This document shows positions 1-6,673 of a stretch of 20,166 bases of DNA, piece after piece. The notes under the pieces were generated by a model that saw only the letters and a program-made list of their open reading frames with translations, was not told where the DNA came from and did no database searches. This stretch comes from an uncultured Anaerolineales bacterium (GTDB lineage: Bacteria; Chloroflexota; Anaerolineae; Anaerolineales; Villigracilaceae): NCBI GenBank assembly GCA_937928015.1, contig CALFXA010000192.1, positions 1-20,166 on the forward strand. The letters run 5' to 3'. Position numbers and translations under genes: made by a program. Each line of letters begins with the position of its first letter. The first letter of the stretch is position 1.

Positions 1-303
1 CATCCGTGCCCAGATCGCAACTGCCATGCCCGGGAAATACAGCAGGGACCCGAACGCCAGCATCAAAGATTGCACTCGCTGCGAAATGGACCACGGCAGG
101 GGAGCCCATCCAAAATAGGCAATGGCAAAAAACAGTACTGCGGAAACCAAATAGAACCAGAACGACCGCAGGAAGCGCCCCGTCCTACCCGTGGTACGTC
201 CCGCCTGCCGCCTTGAGCCGCGCCAAACGCCGTAAAGCACGAGGGCAAGTGTGAAATAGGCCAACAATCCACCCGCCCAACGAATCAGTGTCTCAAAAGC
301 CAT
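1..303 (-). CDS. Isoprenylcysteine methyltransferase-like membrane protein, 5' part (runs off left edge)
   Basis: An open frame of 101 codons starts at ATG 303 on the minus strand and is still open at base 1, so only the N-terminus is present. It begins MAFETLIRWAGG, with a first hydrophobic segment at about residues 8-25. A basic loop (GVWRGSRRQAGRTTGRTGR) follows, then a second segment at about 48-65 and a third at about 80-98 ending YFPGMAVAIWARM. A GAGG ribosome-binding site lies about 6-7 nt before the ATG. The alternation of membrane segments and basic loops, and the final PGMAVAIWAR, resemble the N-terminal half of small ICMT/PEMT-type membrane methyltransferases. The diagnostic C-terminal SAM-binding part is outside the window, so the family call is tentative. 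It lies 76 bp downstream of the ArsR-type gene on the same strand and could be co-transcribed with it. Confidence 0.6.
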   Translation of the reverse strand, partial: MAFETLIRWAGGLLAYFTLALVLYGVWRGSRRQAGRTTGRTGRFLRSFWFYLVSAVLFFAIAYFGWAPLPWSISQRVQSLMLAFGSLLYFPGMAVAIWARM

Positions 304-327
304 CTTTTGCCTCGATCCATTTCATCC

Positions 328-364
328 AATGCCCTGCAAATCGCGAGGGACTTTGCAGGGCATT
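328..364. repeat. Perfect 13-bp inverted repeat between arsR-like gene and membrane gene
   Basis: AATGCCCTGCAAA at 328-340 is perfectly complementary to 352-364, leaving an 11-nt loop. Neither side carries a run of T, so it is not a canonical intrinsic terminator. It could still act as an RNA-end hairpin after the regulator gene (stop at 380-382). Its GGGACTTTGCA core recurs, with one change, in the palindrome at 10325-10358, suggesting a dispersed extragenic palindrome. Confidence 0.6.
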
Positions 365-379
365 CCTGTCAATTCTGAT

Positions 380-682
380 CTACTCTTTGGAGGTCACATG
401 CTCCACACCCTGCTTGAATAGGGTAATGATGTGCGGATCTTCCAAACGGTAATAAACTTCCTTCCCGTCCTTGCGCGCCACCACCAGCCGCATCTGACGC
501 AGACTGCGCATGTGATGCGACACCGCCGATTCGCTGATTCCCACCAATTCGGCCAATGCGCTGACGTTCTTTTCGCCAGTCAGCAGAACGGACATGATGC
601 GAACGCGGCTGGTATCGCTAAAAGCACGAAAAAGTTCGGCCACATGCGCAGCAGAATGCTCATCGAGAATGGAAAGTTTCAC
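380..682 (-). CDS. ArsR/SmtB-family metal-responsive transcriptional repressor
   Basis: A 100-residue winged-helix regulator. I chose GTG 682 as the start because AAGGAG lies about 6 nt before it; the frame stays open further upstream, but those codons run through the promoter. The order is ELFRAFSDTSRVRIM (dimer and helix region, 16-30), the DNA-recognition helix SALAELVGISESAVSHHMRSL (41-61), then a beta-wing ending KEVYYRL (74-80). In the last helix D82, H84 and H95 fall at the spacing of the SmtB/CzrA alpha5 zinc site. The fourth position, Glu or His in SmtB/CzrA, is Ser98 here, with Glu100 nearby. No cysteine-containing alpha3 metal site is present. Members of this family leave DNA when metal binds. 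The operator-like dyad at 703-716 next to its own -10 box suggests autorepression. The inducing metal cannot be told from sequence. Confidence 0.88.
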   Translation of the reverse strand: MKLSILDEHSAAHVAELFRAFSDTSRVRIMSVLLTGEKNVSALAELVGISESAVSHHMRSLRQMRLVVARKDGKEVYYRLEDPHIITLFKQGVEHVTSKE

Positions 683-702
683 GGTCTTCTCCTTACAACA
701 TC

Positions 703-752
703 TGAGTATATGTTCATTTGTTAAATTATAGGCCGTACGGAAAATTTTGCAA
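703..752 (-). promoter_or_regulatory. Autoregulated arsR-type promoter with SmtB/CzrA-like operator
   Basis: On the minus strand a perfect TATAAT -10 box (725-730) is preceded by TTGCAA (747-752) with a 16-nt spacer, placing the transcription start near 718. Immediately downstream, the minus strand reads TGAACATATACTCA (703-716). This matches the TGAA-N6-TTCA operator core known for SmtB/CzrA-type repressors with one mismatch, and its flanks extend the dyad to about 700-719. A repressor bound here would cover the transcription start. Confidence 0.75.
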
Positions 753-760
753 TAGGCAAT

Positions 761-787
761 TTGAAGAAGATCGTCTTGCACTATAAT
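761..787 (+). promoter_or_regulatory. Predicted promoter for the GMC oxidoreductase gene
   Basis: A perfect TATAAT at 782-787 follows TTGAAG at 761-766 with a short 15-nt spacer. It points toward the gene starting at 853 and is back-to-back with the arsR promoter. The predicted leader of about 60 nt contains the GGAGGG ribosome-binding site at 840-845. The -35 match is weak. Confidence 0.5.
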
Positions 788-852
788 CACCCCATTCACA
801 CCATGTGCCGATGCGCGGAAGAGGTGCGGCACACGCCTCGGAGGGCTTGCAG

Positions 853-2478
853 ATGACGCAAATCTACGACTATGTAATCATCGGCTCTGGATTTGGGGGC
901 AGCCTGTCGGCCATGCGGCTGACGGAGAAGGGCTATTCGGTGCTGGTGCTCGAAAAGGGCAAGCGCTTCCGCGACCAAGATTTCGCCAAGACCAACTGGC
1001 AGTATTGGAAATATCTGTGGCTGCCTGCCCTGCGCGCGCATGGCATTTTGCAGATCAGCATCCTCAAGGGTGTAATGGTGCTGCACGGAGCGGGCGTGGG
1101 CGGCGGCTCGCTGGGCTACGCCAACGTGCTGGAAGTCCCCACCGACGAGACCTTTGCCACCCCCGCCTGGAACGCTCCCCTGCCCTGGGGTCAGTTGCTC
1201 AAGCCGCATTACGAGAGCGCCAAGCGCATGTTGGGCGTGGCGCGCAATCCCAAGCTCTGGACAGCCGACCGATTGCTGCAAACCTTTGCCGAGGAACGCG
1301 GCATGAGTCACACCTTCCGCGCCACGGACGTGGGCGCCTACTTCGGCGAAGCGGGCGTCTCGGTGCCCGATCCCTTCTTTGACGGCGAAGGCCCCGAGCG
1401 CGCGGGCTGCCGTCACTGCGGCGGATGCATGGTGGGATGCCGCTACAACGCCAAGAACACCCTGCCGAAGAACTATTTATATTTCGCGGAGAAGCAAGGA
1501 GCGAAAGTGGTCTCCGAAGCAGAGGTAATTGATATCCGACCGTGGACAATGGACGGTGGACAGTCCACGGTCAACGGTCCACGGTCAGGCTATGAAGTCA
1601 CCTACCAGTCGAGCACCCGCTTCTTTAAGGAGACCCCGCAGCGGGTCCAGGCCAGACGGGTGATCCTGTCTGCGGGGGTGATGGGGACGATGAAGCTACT
1701 GCTGAATCTGCGCGACGAGAAGAAGTCCCTGCCGAAGCTGTCGCCGCGACTGGGCGACATGGTGCGTACCAACTCGGAGGCGCTGCTCGGCTCGGTGGCG
1801 CGCAAGTCGGACATCAATTATTCGGAAGGCGTGTCCATCTCTTCCATCTACAACCACGACGAGATCACGCGCGTCGAGCCTGTGCGTTACCCCGATGGCT
1901 CGTCGCTGATGCGCTTCCTGGCTGCGCCGCTGATCGACACGGACGTGAGCGTGCCCGTGCGTATCCTCAAGTTCCTCGGCTGGGCGTTGACGCATCCGCT
2001 CGATTTTCTCAAGGCGCTGGTGCTGCCTGGCTGGGCGCACAATGTGACCATCCTGCTGGTGATGCAGCACGCCGACAACCGCATGCGCTTCCGCATGGGA
2101 CGCAGCCCCTTCACGCTCTTCCGCCGCGGCATGGTGGCCGAAGAGGAGCCTGGCTACGTGATCCACGCGCAGGTCAAAGGCTCGCACGAGTTGACGCGTG
2201 AGTTCGCCAGACGCACGGACGGTGTGGCGCTCGGCTCTATCGGCGAGAACCTGCTGGGACTGCCCACCACCGCGCACATCCTGGGCGGCGCGCCCATCGG
2301 CAGGGACGCAAACGAAGGCGTGGTGGACGAGAACTTTGAGGTCCACAATTACCCTGGCCTGTACATCATCGACGGCTCGATCATGCCCGCCAACCCGGGC
2401 GTCAATCCGTCACTGACCATTACGGCACTGGCGGAGTATGCGATGTCAAAAGTGCCAACAATCTCAAAGGAAAAGTAG
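853..2478 (+). CDS. GMC-family FAD oxidoreductase (cholesterol-oxidase-like)
   Basis: A 541-residue flavoprotein starting at ATG 853, where GGAGGG sits 7 nt upstream; an in-frame GTG at 805 lacks this signal. YDYVIIGSGFGGS (GSGFGG at 11-16) is the ADP-binding Rossmann motif and GAGVGGGSLGYAN is the second flavin-contacting GMC segment. A cysteine cluster, CRHCGGCMVGC (C186, C189, C192, C196), precedes RYNAKNTLPKNYL, as in the cholesterol oxidase/ChoD-like branch. The C-terminus has GLYIIDGSIMPANPGVNPSLTITALAEYAM, the conserved GMC end with flavin-binding and active-site Asn. The likely role is oxidation of an alcohol substrate, perhaps a sterol-like or terpenoid lipid. Between VIDIRP and YEVTY lies a stretch of about 16 residues encoded by a palindromic DNA repeat (1538-1586). 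The gene is followed after 17 nt by a membrane-protein gene. Confidence 0.9.
   Translation: MTQIYDYVIIGSGFGGSLSAMRLTEKGYSVLVLEKGKRFRDQDFAKTNWQYWKYLWLPALRAHGILQISILKGVMVLHGAGVGGGSLGYANVLEVPTDETFATPAWNAPLPWGQLLKPHYESAKRMLGVARNPKLWTADRLLQTFAEERGMSHTFRATDVGAYFGEAGVSVPDPFFDGEGPERAGCRHCGGCMVGCRYNAKNTLPKNYLYFAEKQGAKVVSEAEVIDIRPWTMDGGQSTVNGPRSGYEVTYQSSTRFFKETPQRVQARRVILSAGVMGTMKLLLNLRDEKKSLPKLSPRLGDMVRTNSEALLGSVARKSDINYSEGVSISSIYNHDEITRVEPVRYPDGSSLMRFLAAPLIDTDVSVPVRILKFLGWALTHPLDFLKALVLPGWAHNVTILLVMQHADNRMRFRMGRSPFTLFRRGMVAEEEPGYVIHAQVKGSHELTREFARRTDGVALGSIGENLLGLPTTAHILGGAPIGRDANEGVVDENFEVHNYPGLYIIDGSIMPANPGVNPSLTITALAEYAMSKVPTISKEK
1538..1586. repeat. Dispersed GTCCACGGTC-type palindromic repeat inside the GMC oxidoreductase gene
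   Basis: GACCGTGGAC at 1538-1547 is inverted as GTCCACGGTC at 1563-1572 and again within GGTCCACGGTC at 1576-1586, with a GGACGGTGGAC copy at 1551-1561. These tandem and inverted GTCCACGG/CCGTGGAC units look unlike the surrounding coding DNA. They stay in frame and encode WTMDGGQSTVNGPRSG between two conserved strands of the enzyme. Confidence 0.75.
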
Positions 2479-2495
2479 GGACCAAAGGTGTTGAA

Positions 2496-3113
2496 ATGAA
2501 AAATCCGATCCTGGCGGGAGTTCTCAACGTCATCGTGCCTGGAGTAGGCATGGCCTACCTTGGAAAGTGGAAAGATGGGCTGGCACTTTTCTTCATCGCT
2601 CCTTTCTTTGCATTTTTTGGAAAATCCATTGTTCAATATCTGGGATATCCATACTTGAAGGAAATTGAAGCAACTTCTCTCTTTGCCTCGGCGCTTATCA
2701 CTACTACCAGAATTTTATGGATGATTTCTCTTGTATGCCTAACCTGGATTTTGTTTTACATGGCGTATCAGGAAGCAAAAGGGACTCTTAGGAAAAATCC
2801 GACCTTTGCTATTATGCTCAACTTTATTTCAGCGGGATTGGGCTTTGTTTACTTGAAGAAATGGTGGCTATCCATTGGAACATTTCTTTGGGTCTCTATT
2901 TTCCTGGAGTTGGTAAGCAACTCATCCATGACTGAGGATAACAGAGACATTGTCCTGGTTTGGGCAAAATTTTTGATCCTGTTTCTAGTCAGCGTCTATT
3001 TATATTGGGGTACCAGCAGGACAGCCTACAGGGAAGCTAAAAAGATCAATAAAGGCCATGAGACAAAAGTAGAAGGCGTCGAACCACAAGCATTGACCTC
3101 ACAATCAAACTGA
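2496..3113 (+). CDS. Membrane protein with two duplicated TM2-like halves
   Basis: A 205-residue protein with about six hydrophobic segments (roughly 4-22, 29-47, 62-90, 102-120, 124-140, 151-171). It is an internal duplication. Half 1 begins KNPILAGVLNVIVPGVGMAYLGKW and ends MAYQEAKGTLRK; half 2 begins KNPTFAIMLNFISAGLGFVYLKKW and ends TAYREAKKINK. The PGVGMAYLGKW-type loop resembles small TM2-like or DUF5683-like membrane modules, but no catalytic motif is visible, so no function is assigned. AAAGG lies about 7 nt before the ATG. The gene is visibly AT-richer than both neighbours, with many A/T-ending codons, suggesting separate ancestry or transfer. It starts 17 nt after the oxidoreductase stop and ends 13 nt before the SIMPL gene. 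Confidence 0.75.
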   Translation: MKNPILAGVLNVIVPGVGMAYLGKWKDGLALFFIAPFFAFFGKSIVQYLGYPYLKEIEATSLFASALITTTRILWMISLVCLTWILFYMAYQEAKGTLRKNPTFAIMLNFISAGLGFVYLKKWWLSIGTFLWVSIFLELVSNSSMTEDNRDIVLVWAKFLILFLVSVYLYWGTSRTAYREAKKINKGHETKVEGVEPQALTSQSN

Positions 3114-3126
3114 CAGGAAAAATCAA

Positions 3127-3780
3127 ATGGAACAAAAACCCGATACCATCAAAATCTCAGCCACCCACCGCGAGGAGATCCTCGCCACGTACGCAGACCT
3201 GCTCGTGACGGTGCGCGGCTCGTCCGTGGTCAGCGGTGACCAGGCCATGAAGAAGGCCAAGGAGGTCAGCCAACTCGTGGACGAGTTGATCCGCTTTGGG
3301 CTGAAGGCGGAAGATATCCACTTGCAGGGCGTCCACGTGGAGAACAGCAGCGGCGGGCTGCTCAAATCGTCCAGCGCAGCCTACAGGCTGAGGGTCCGCT
3401 GCGAGAAACTGGACCAGATCGCCGACCTGTTGGATATCGTCAGCGGGCAGAAGAACGCGACGCTCGAACGCATCGACTGGAAATACCCCGAAGAAGAGGC
3501 TCGCGCCCGCGAGCTGGAGGCGGTCATCGCCAAGGCCAAGGTCAAAGCGGAGCAGGTGTCCGCCGCCCTGGGGGTCAAGCTGCTGGGCGTGTACGATTTC
3601 ATCGAGAACAACTACGACGAGGAAGCGCCTGTCCCGTTCCAGATGCAGGCTCAGGCCGTACGGGCAAAATCGTTTGGGGCCGCCGCCGAGCAGGGACCGT
3701 CGCTGGGCATGGACATCCAGCACAGCAAGGTCATCCACATCAACGTGGACGTGTGGTACCGCGTGTCGGCGTTTCTATAA
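3127..3780 (+). CDS. SIMPL-domain (DUF541) protein without signal peptide
   Basis: A 217-residue SIMPL/DUF541-type protein. The N-terminal half has the strand-helix pattern DTIKISATHREEILATYADLLVTVRGS, then a long helix GDQAMKKAKEVSQLVDELIRFGLKAEDIHLQGVHV. The second half has KNATLERIDWKYPEEEARARELEAVIAKAKVKAEQVSAALGVKLLGVYDFIEN. Both halves fit the two repeats of this fold. Family members are usually periplasmic or outer-membrane proteins of unclear biochemical role, whereas this one has a charged N-terminus and no signal peptide, so it is probably cytosolic. An AGGAAA ribosome-binding site precedes ATG 3127. It may be the last gene of a unit with the oxidoreductase and membrane protein. High-GC coding use returns here, in contrast to the gene before it. 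Confidence 0.8.
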   Translation: MEQKPDTIKISATHREEILATYADLLVTVRGSSVVSGDQAMKKAKEVSQLVDELIRFGLKAEDIHLQGVHVENSSGGLLKSSSAAYRLRVRCEKLDQIADLLDIVSGQKNATLERIDWKYPEEEARARELEAVIAKAKVKAEQVSAALGVKLLGVYDFIENNYDEEAPVPFQMQAQAVRAKSFGAAAEQGPSLGMDIQHSKVIHINVDVWYRVSAFL

Positions 3781-3782
3781 CA

Positions 3783-3862
3783 GTTTGCCCTTCGACTGCG
3801 TTCGGCTATCGCCTCCCTCCGCTCACGTGTGCCTGCGGCCCAGTGCAGGCAGGGCGAAGAAA
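3783..3862. repeat. Degenerate CTTCGACT/CCGCTCA dispersed repeat in the intergenic region
   Basis: The stretch after the SIMPL gene contains GCCCTTCGACTGCGTTCGGC, then CCCTCCGCTCACG, and closes with GCAGGGCGAAG, which is complementary to the CTTCGCCCTGC form at other sites. The same word set recurs at 4928-5031 and 9380-9476. No coding potential is apparent in the rest of 3781-3945 apart from the palindrome next to the ABC gene. Confidence 0.6.
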
Positions 3863-3914
3863 CATTTTCTTCACACTCGCCTCATAAAACTAGCACTTTT
3901 GTTCTATTGATGAT

Positions 3915-3942
3915 AAAATCTCTCCTCCCGAGGAGAGATTTT
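3915..3942. promoter_or_regulatory. Perfect palindrome covering -10 region and Shine-Dalgarno of the ABC exporter operon
   Basis: AAAATCTCTCCT (3915-3926) and AGGAGAGATTTT (3931-3942) form a perfect 12-bp inverted repeat around CCCG. The right arm contains AGGAG (3931-3935), the ribosome-binding site for ATG 3946. The left arm overlaps a TAAAAT -10-like box (3914-3919). It could be a repressor operator, an RNA hairpin that hides the ribosome-binding site, or a terminator for the preceding gene (hairpin followed by TTTT). The sequence cannot distinguish these. Confidence 0.6.
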
Positions 3943-3945
3943 AAT

Positions 3946-4926
3946 ATGTCCCCAGAACCCATTCTTGTCGAACAATTGAGCAAGACCTATCAGGTGCCCG
4001 AGCGCGAAGGCGGCTTCGGTGCGGCCGTGCGCAGCTTCTTCAAACGCAAGTACAAGGATGTGAAAGCCGTGGAGAAGGTCAGCTTTCGCATCGAGCCGGG
4101 CGAGGTGGTCGGCTTTCTCGGCCCGAACGGCGCAGGCAAGACCACCACGCTCAAGATGCTCTCGGGCCTGCTGCATCCCACCAGCGGCGGGGCCAGTGTG
4201 CTGGGCTTCACGCCCTGGGAGCGCAAGTCTGAATATCTGCGTTCGATGACACTGGTGATGGGACAGCGCAACCGCCTGTCGTGGGACATCCCCGCCGCCG
4301 ACTCGTTCCTGCTCAACCAGGCCATCTACCGCATCCCCGACGACGAATACAAGAAAACCTACAAAGAGTTGGATGAACTGCTCGAACTCGAACCGTTGAT
4401 GAAGAAACCCGTCCGCAACCTGTCGCTGGGCGAACGCATGAAGTGCGAGATCGCGGCGGGACTGCTCCACCGCCCCAGGGTGCTCTTCCTCGACGAGCCG
4501 ACCATCGGTCTGGACATCACAGGCCAGGTACGCATCCGCGAGTTCCTGCGCGAGTACAACCGTCGCACGGGCGCGGCCATCCTGCTGACCAGCCACTACA
4601 TGGCCGACGTTACCGCCTTGTGCGAGCGGGTCATCATCATCGACCACGGCCAGCTCAAATATGACGGCGGCCTGACCGACCTCTCGCGCAAGATCGCGCC
4701 CTTCAAGCTGATCGGTGTGATGCTGTCGGACGCCGACTCGCACGATTTGAGCCGATACGGGACCGAGGTCCAGAACGAGGAGGACATGGACAAGCGTTAC
4801 CTTCAGGTCCGCGCCGACGAGGTCACGCGTGTCACCTCCCAGTTGCTGTCCGACCTGCCCGTCCACGACATCACCATCGCCGACCCGCCCATCGAGTCGG
4901 TCATCGAACAGGCGTTTAATCAATAA
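3946..4926 (+). CDS. ABC-2 type exporter, ATP-binding protein (COG4586-like)
   Basis: A 326-residue ATPase starting at ATG 3946, behind AGGAG with a 10-nt spacer; longer frames would read through the intergenic repeat. Walker A is GPNGAGKTT (59-67), the signature is LSLGERMKC (S160-G162 region; the second position of the usual LSGGQ is Leu), Walker B is VLFLDEP (179-185) and the H-loop is H217 in LLTSHYM. The early helix insertion AAVRSFFKRKYKDVKAVEKVSF and the Q-loop region VMGQRNRLSWDIPAADSF are typical of the COG4586 branch. That branch works with two DUF990-type permeases, which follow here. It presumably energises export of a lipid, drug-like compound or polymer of unknown identity. It is separated from its first permease by a dispersed repeat rather than the usual tight junction. 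Confidence 0.93.
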   Translation: MSPEPILVEQLSKTYQVPEREGGFGAAVRSFFKRKYKDVKAVEKVSFRIEPGEVVGFLGPNGAGKTTTLKMLSGLLHPTSGGASVLGFTPWERKSEYLRSMTLVMGQRNRLSWDIPAADSFLLNQAIYRIPDDEYKKTYKELDELLELEPLMKKPVRNLSLGERMKCEIAAGLLHRPRVLFLDEPTIGLDITGQVRIREFLREYNRRTGAAILLTSHYMADVTALCERVIIIDHGQLKYDGGLTDLSRKIAPFKLIGVMLSDADSHDLSRYGTEVQNEEDMDKRYLQVRADEVTRVTSQLLSDLPVHDITIADPPIESVIEQAFNQ

Positions 4927-4927
4927 T

Positions 4928-5031
4928 TCGCCCTGAGCGGAGCCGCCGCATTTTGGCGGCGCAGTCGAAGGGCAACCATGCGCTTCGACTACGTTCGGAC
5001 AAAAAACACGTCCTCGCTCCGCTCAGCGCGG
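4928..5031. repeat. Two adjacent CTTCGACT/CCGCTCAG palindromic elements inside the ABC operon
   Basis: Unit 1 runs from TTCGCCCTGAGCGGAGC to GCAGTCGAAGGGC, with an inner hairpin GCCGCC/GGCGGC around 4943-4962. Unit 2 runs from CGCTTCGACTACGTTCGG (about 4981-4998) to TCGCTCCGCTCAGCGCG (about 5014-5031). They occupy almost the entire 119-bp gap between the ATPase and the first permease. They are extragenic palindromes of the same family as 3783-3862 and 9380-9476. Confidence 0.75.
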
Positions 5032-5045
5032 ATAAGGAGCTTTAT

Positions 5046-5843
5046 ATGTTGAACATCTTCAAACGTCTCTGGCAGGTCAACTGGGCGGAACAGTGGCAGT
5101 ACCGCGCCAACCTGATCATGTATCTGCTGTACTGGCTGGTCTCGCCCATCATTTACCTCTCGGTATGGACCAGTATCGCCAGCGCCAAGGGCAGCGTCAA
5201 TGGTTTTACCGCGGGCGACTTCGTCAACTATTACATGATCCTGCTGGTCGCGGACCAGTTCACCAGCAACATCGTCATCCACAACTTCGCCTACAAGATC
5301 CAGGATGGCTCGCTCTCGGGCGAACTCGTCCGTCCGATCCACCCGATGCTGACCAATACCCTGGTCAACAACCTGGCCTTCAAGGCCCTGATCCTGGTCG
5401 GCTTCACGCCCGTCTGGCTGATTCTGACCCTTATCTTCAAGCCCGACTTCAGCGGCGTGACCTGGCAGGGCGTGCTGCTCTCCATCCCCGCCATGCTGCT
5501 GGGATTCATCATCGGCTTTCTGCTCTCGGCGGCCATCACCTCGCTAGCCTTCTGGACCACGCGTGTGTACTCGCTGCACGAGTTCTACTACGCGGTCATT
5601 CTGTTGTTTTCGGGCCAGTTCGTCCCGTTGACCTTAATGCCAAAGATCGTGCAGGACATCGCCCAATACCTGCCCTTCCAACTCTTCATGTATTACCCGA
5701 TCCAGCTCATCCTCGGCAAGCTGACCACGGCCCAGATCATTCAAGGATTTGTCGTCGGCCTGGTCTGGTTGGGACTGTCGATCCTCTTCTTCAACTTCGT
5801 CTGGCGGCGCGGCGTGAAGCAGTATTCCGCCGTGGGAGCGTAG
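5046..5843 (+). CDS. ABC-2 type exporter permease 1 (COG4587/DUF990-like)
   Basis: A 265-residue integral membrane protein. ATG 5046 is chosen because AAGGAG (5034-5039) lies 6 nt upstream; the longer open frame translates the repeat. It starts MLNIFKRLWQVNWAEQWQYRANLIMYLLYWLVSPIIYLSVW, the N-terminal amphipathic helix and first membrane span of this permease type. About six spans follow. The cytosolic loop IQDGSLSGELVRPIHPM is the characteristic DGSLxxxLxRP coupling element, and the end RRGVKQYSAVGA is the usual GxxxYSAxG tail. It pairs with the next gene as a heterodimeric channel powered by the ATPase at 3946. The substrate is unknown. Confidence 0.92.
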   Translation: MLNIFKRLWQVNWAEQWQYRANLIMYLLYWLVSPIIYLSVWTSIASAKGSVNGFTAGDFVNYYMILLVADQFTSNIVIHNFAYKIQDGSLSGELVRPIHPMLTNTLVNNLAFKALILVGFTPVWLILTLIFKPDFSGVTWQGVLLSIPAMLLGFIIGFLLSAAITSLAFWTTRVYSLHEFYYAVILLFSGQFVPLTLMPKIVQDIAQYLPFQLFMYYPIQLILGKLTTAQIIQGFVVGLVWLGLSILFFNFVWRRGVKQYSAVGA

Positions 5844-5846
5844 GCC

Positions 5847-6632
5847 ATGCACTTCTTAAAATTGATCTCCACCTTTCTCAAGGTCAACATCCAGATGTCG
5901 CTGGCCTACCGCGCCGACACGCTGGTCAACATCCTGCTCAACATCATGTGGCTGGGCTGGGAGCTGCTCGGGCTGAGTATCATCTTCAACAACACCACCA
6001 CGCTGGGCGGCTGGGGAATCGGCGAGTTGATCGCCCTGCTGGGCGTCTTCCGCCTGATCAACACCATGATGGCTTCGATCATCTGGCCCAACACCGAGAA
6101 ATTCAATCAGAGCATCCGCGACGGCTCGCTCGATTACACCCTGTTGCAACCTGCACCCAGCATGTTCCTGGTGACCTTCTCGCGCATCACCATCTGGCGC
6201 ATGTGGGACCTGCTCCTGTCCATCGTGCTGATCGTGGCGGGCGTCCGCATGGCGGGCGACGTCGCCACCCCGCTCAACATCCTGACCTTCCTCCTGCTGA
6301 CCGTCTCGGGAGCAATCGTCCTCTACAGCCTGTGGATCGTGCTGATCGCCTTCACCTTCTGGTTCACCAAGTTCGACAACAACGTCACCATCCTACAAGC
6401 CCTGCTTGACGCGGGCCGCTATCCCGTCAGCGTGTACCCCGCCTGGGTACAGATCATCGTGACCTACCTGGTTCCCATCGCGGTCGCCACCACGGTCCCG
6501 CTCCAGGCCTTGCGCGGCGACCTCAGCCTCGGGCGGGTGTTGATCTTTCTGGCCGTCAGCGTCGTCGCGGCCTGGGCTGCCTCGCTGGTCTGGAAGGCAG
6601 GCATCCAACGCTACAGCGGCGCGAGCAGTTAA
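5847..6632 (+). CDS. ABC-2 type exporter permease 2 (COG3694/DUF990-like)
   Basis: A 261-residue membrane protein whose ATG lies 3 nt after the stop of permease 1, so the two are surely co-translated. About six hydrophobic spans are visible, with MSLAYRADTLVNILLNIMWLGWELLGLSIIF at the N-terminus. The loop IRDGSLDYTLLQPAPSMF is the partner version of the DGSLxxxLxRP element, with Gln replacing Arg. The end VWKAGIQRYSGASS repeats the GxxxYSGA tail of this family. It completes the ATPase, permease, permease set. No terminator is seen directly after it; the next one is the lysC attenuator terminator at 6777-6810, where read-through transcripts would also be tested. Confidence 0.92.
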   Translation: MHFLKLISTFLKVNIQMSLAYRADTLVNILLNIMWLGWELLGLSIIFNNTTTLGGWGIGELIALLGVFRLINTMMASIIWPNTEKFNQSIRDGSLDYTLLQPAPSMFLVTFSRITIWRMWDLLLSIVLIVAGVRMAGDVATPLNILTFLLLTVSGAIVLYSLWIVLIAFTFWFTKFDNNVTILQALLDAGRYPVSVYPAWVQIIVTYLVPIAVATTVPLQALRGDLSLGRVLIFLAVSVVAAWAASLVWKAGIQRYSGASS

Positions 6633-6636
6633 CCGC

Positions 6637-6665
6637 TTGACGCATCCACCTCCCAGTGATATAAC
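6637..6665 (+). promoter_or_regulatory. Promoter of the aspartokinase attenuator leader
   Basis: TTGACG (6637-6642) and TATAAC (6660-6665) are separated by exactly 17 nt and match the sigma70-type consensus at 5 of 6 positions each. Transcription should begin near 6672-6674, at or within two bases of the leader ATG (6674). TATAACTGCGCGCAATG here resembles TATAATTGCGCGCATG at 16681-16696. Confidence 0.82.
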
Positions 6666-6673
6666 TGCGCGCA

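Noticed and set aside
3829..3945. 39-codon N-terminal extension of the ABC ATPase
   Set aside because: It reads through a repeat and the palindrome; ATG 3946 has a proper ribosome-binding site and normal family length.
3904..4923. Long minus-strand open frame opposite the ABC ATPase
   Set aside because: An antisense shadow of a gene with all Walker motifs; its Val/Gly/Asp-rich translation is typical of reversed high-GC coding DNA.
4953..5045. N-terminal extension of permease 1 in the open frame
   Set aside because: These codons translate the dispersed repeat doublet. ATG 5046 has AAGGAG at 6 nt and begins the conserved permease N-terminus.
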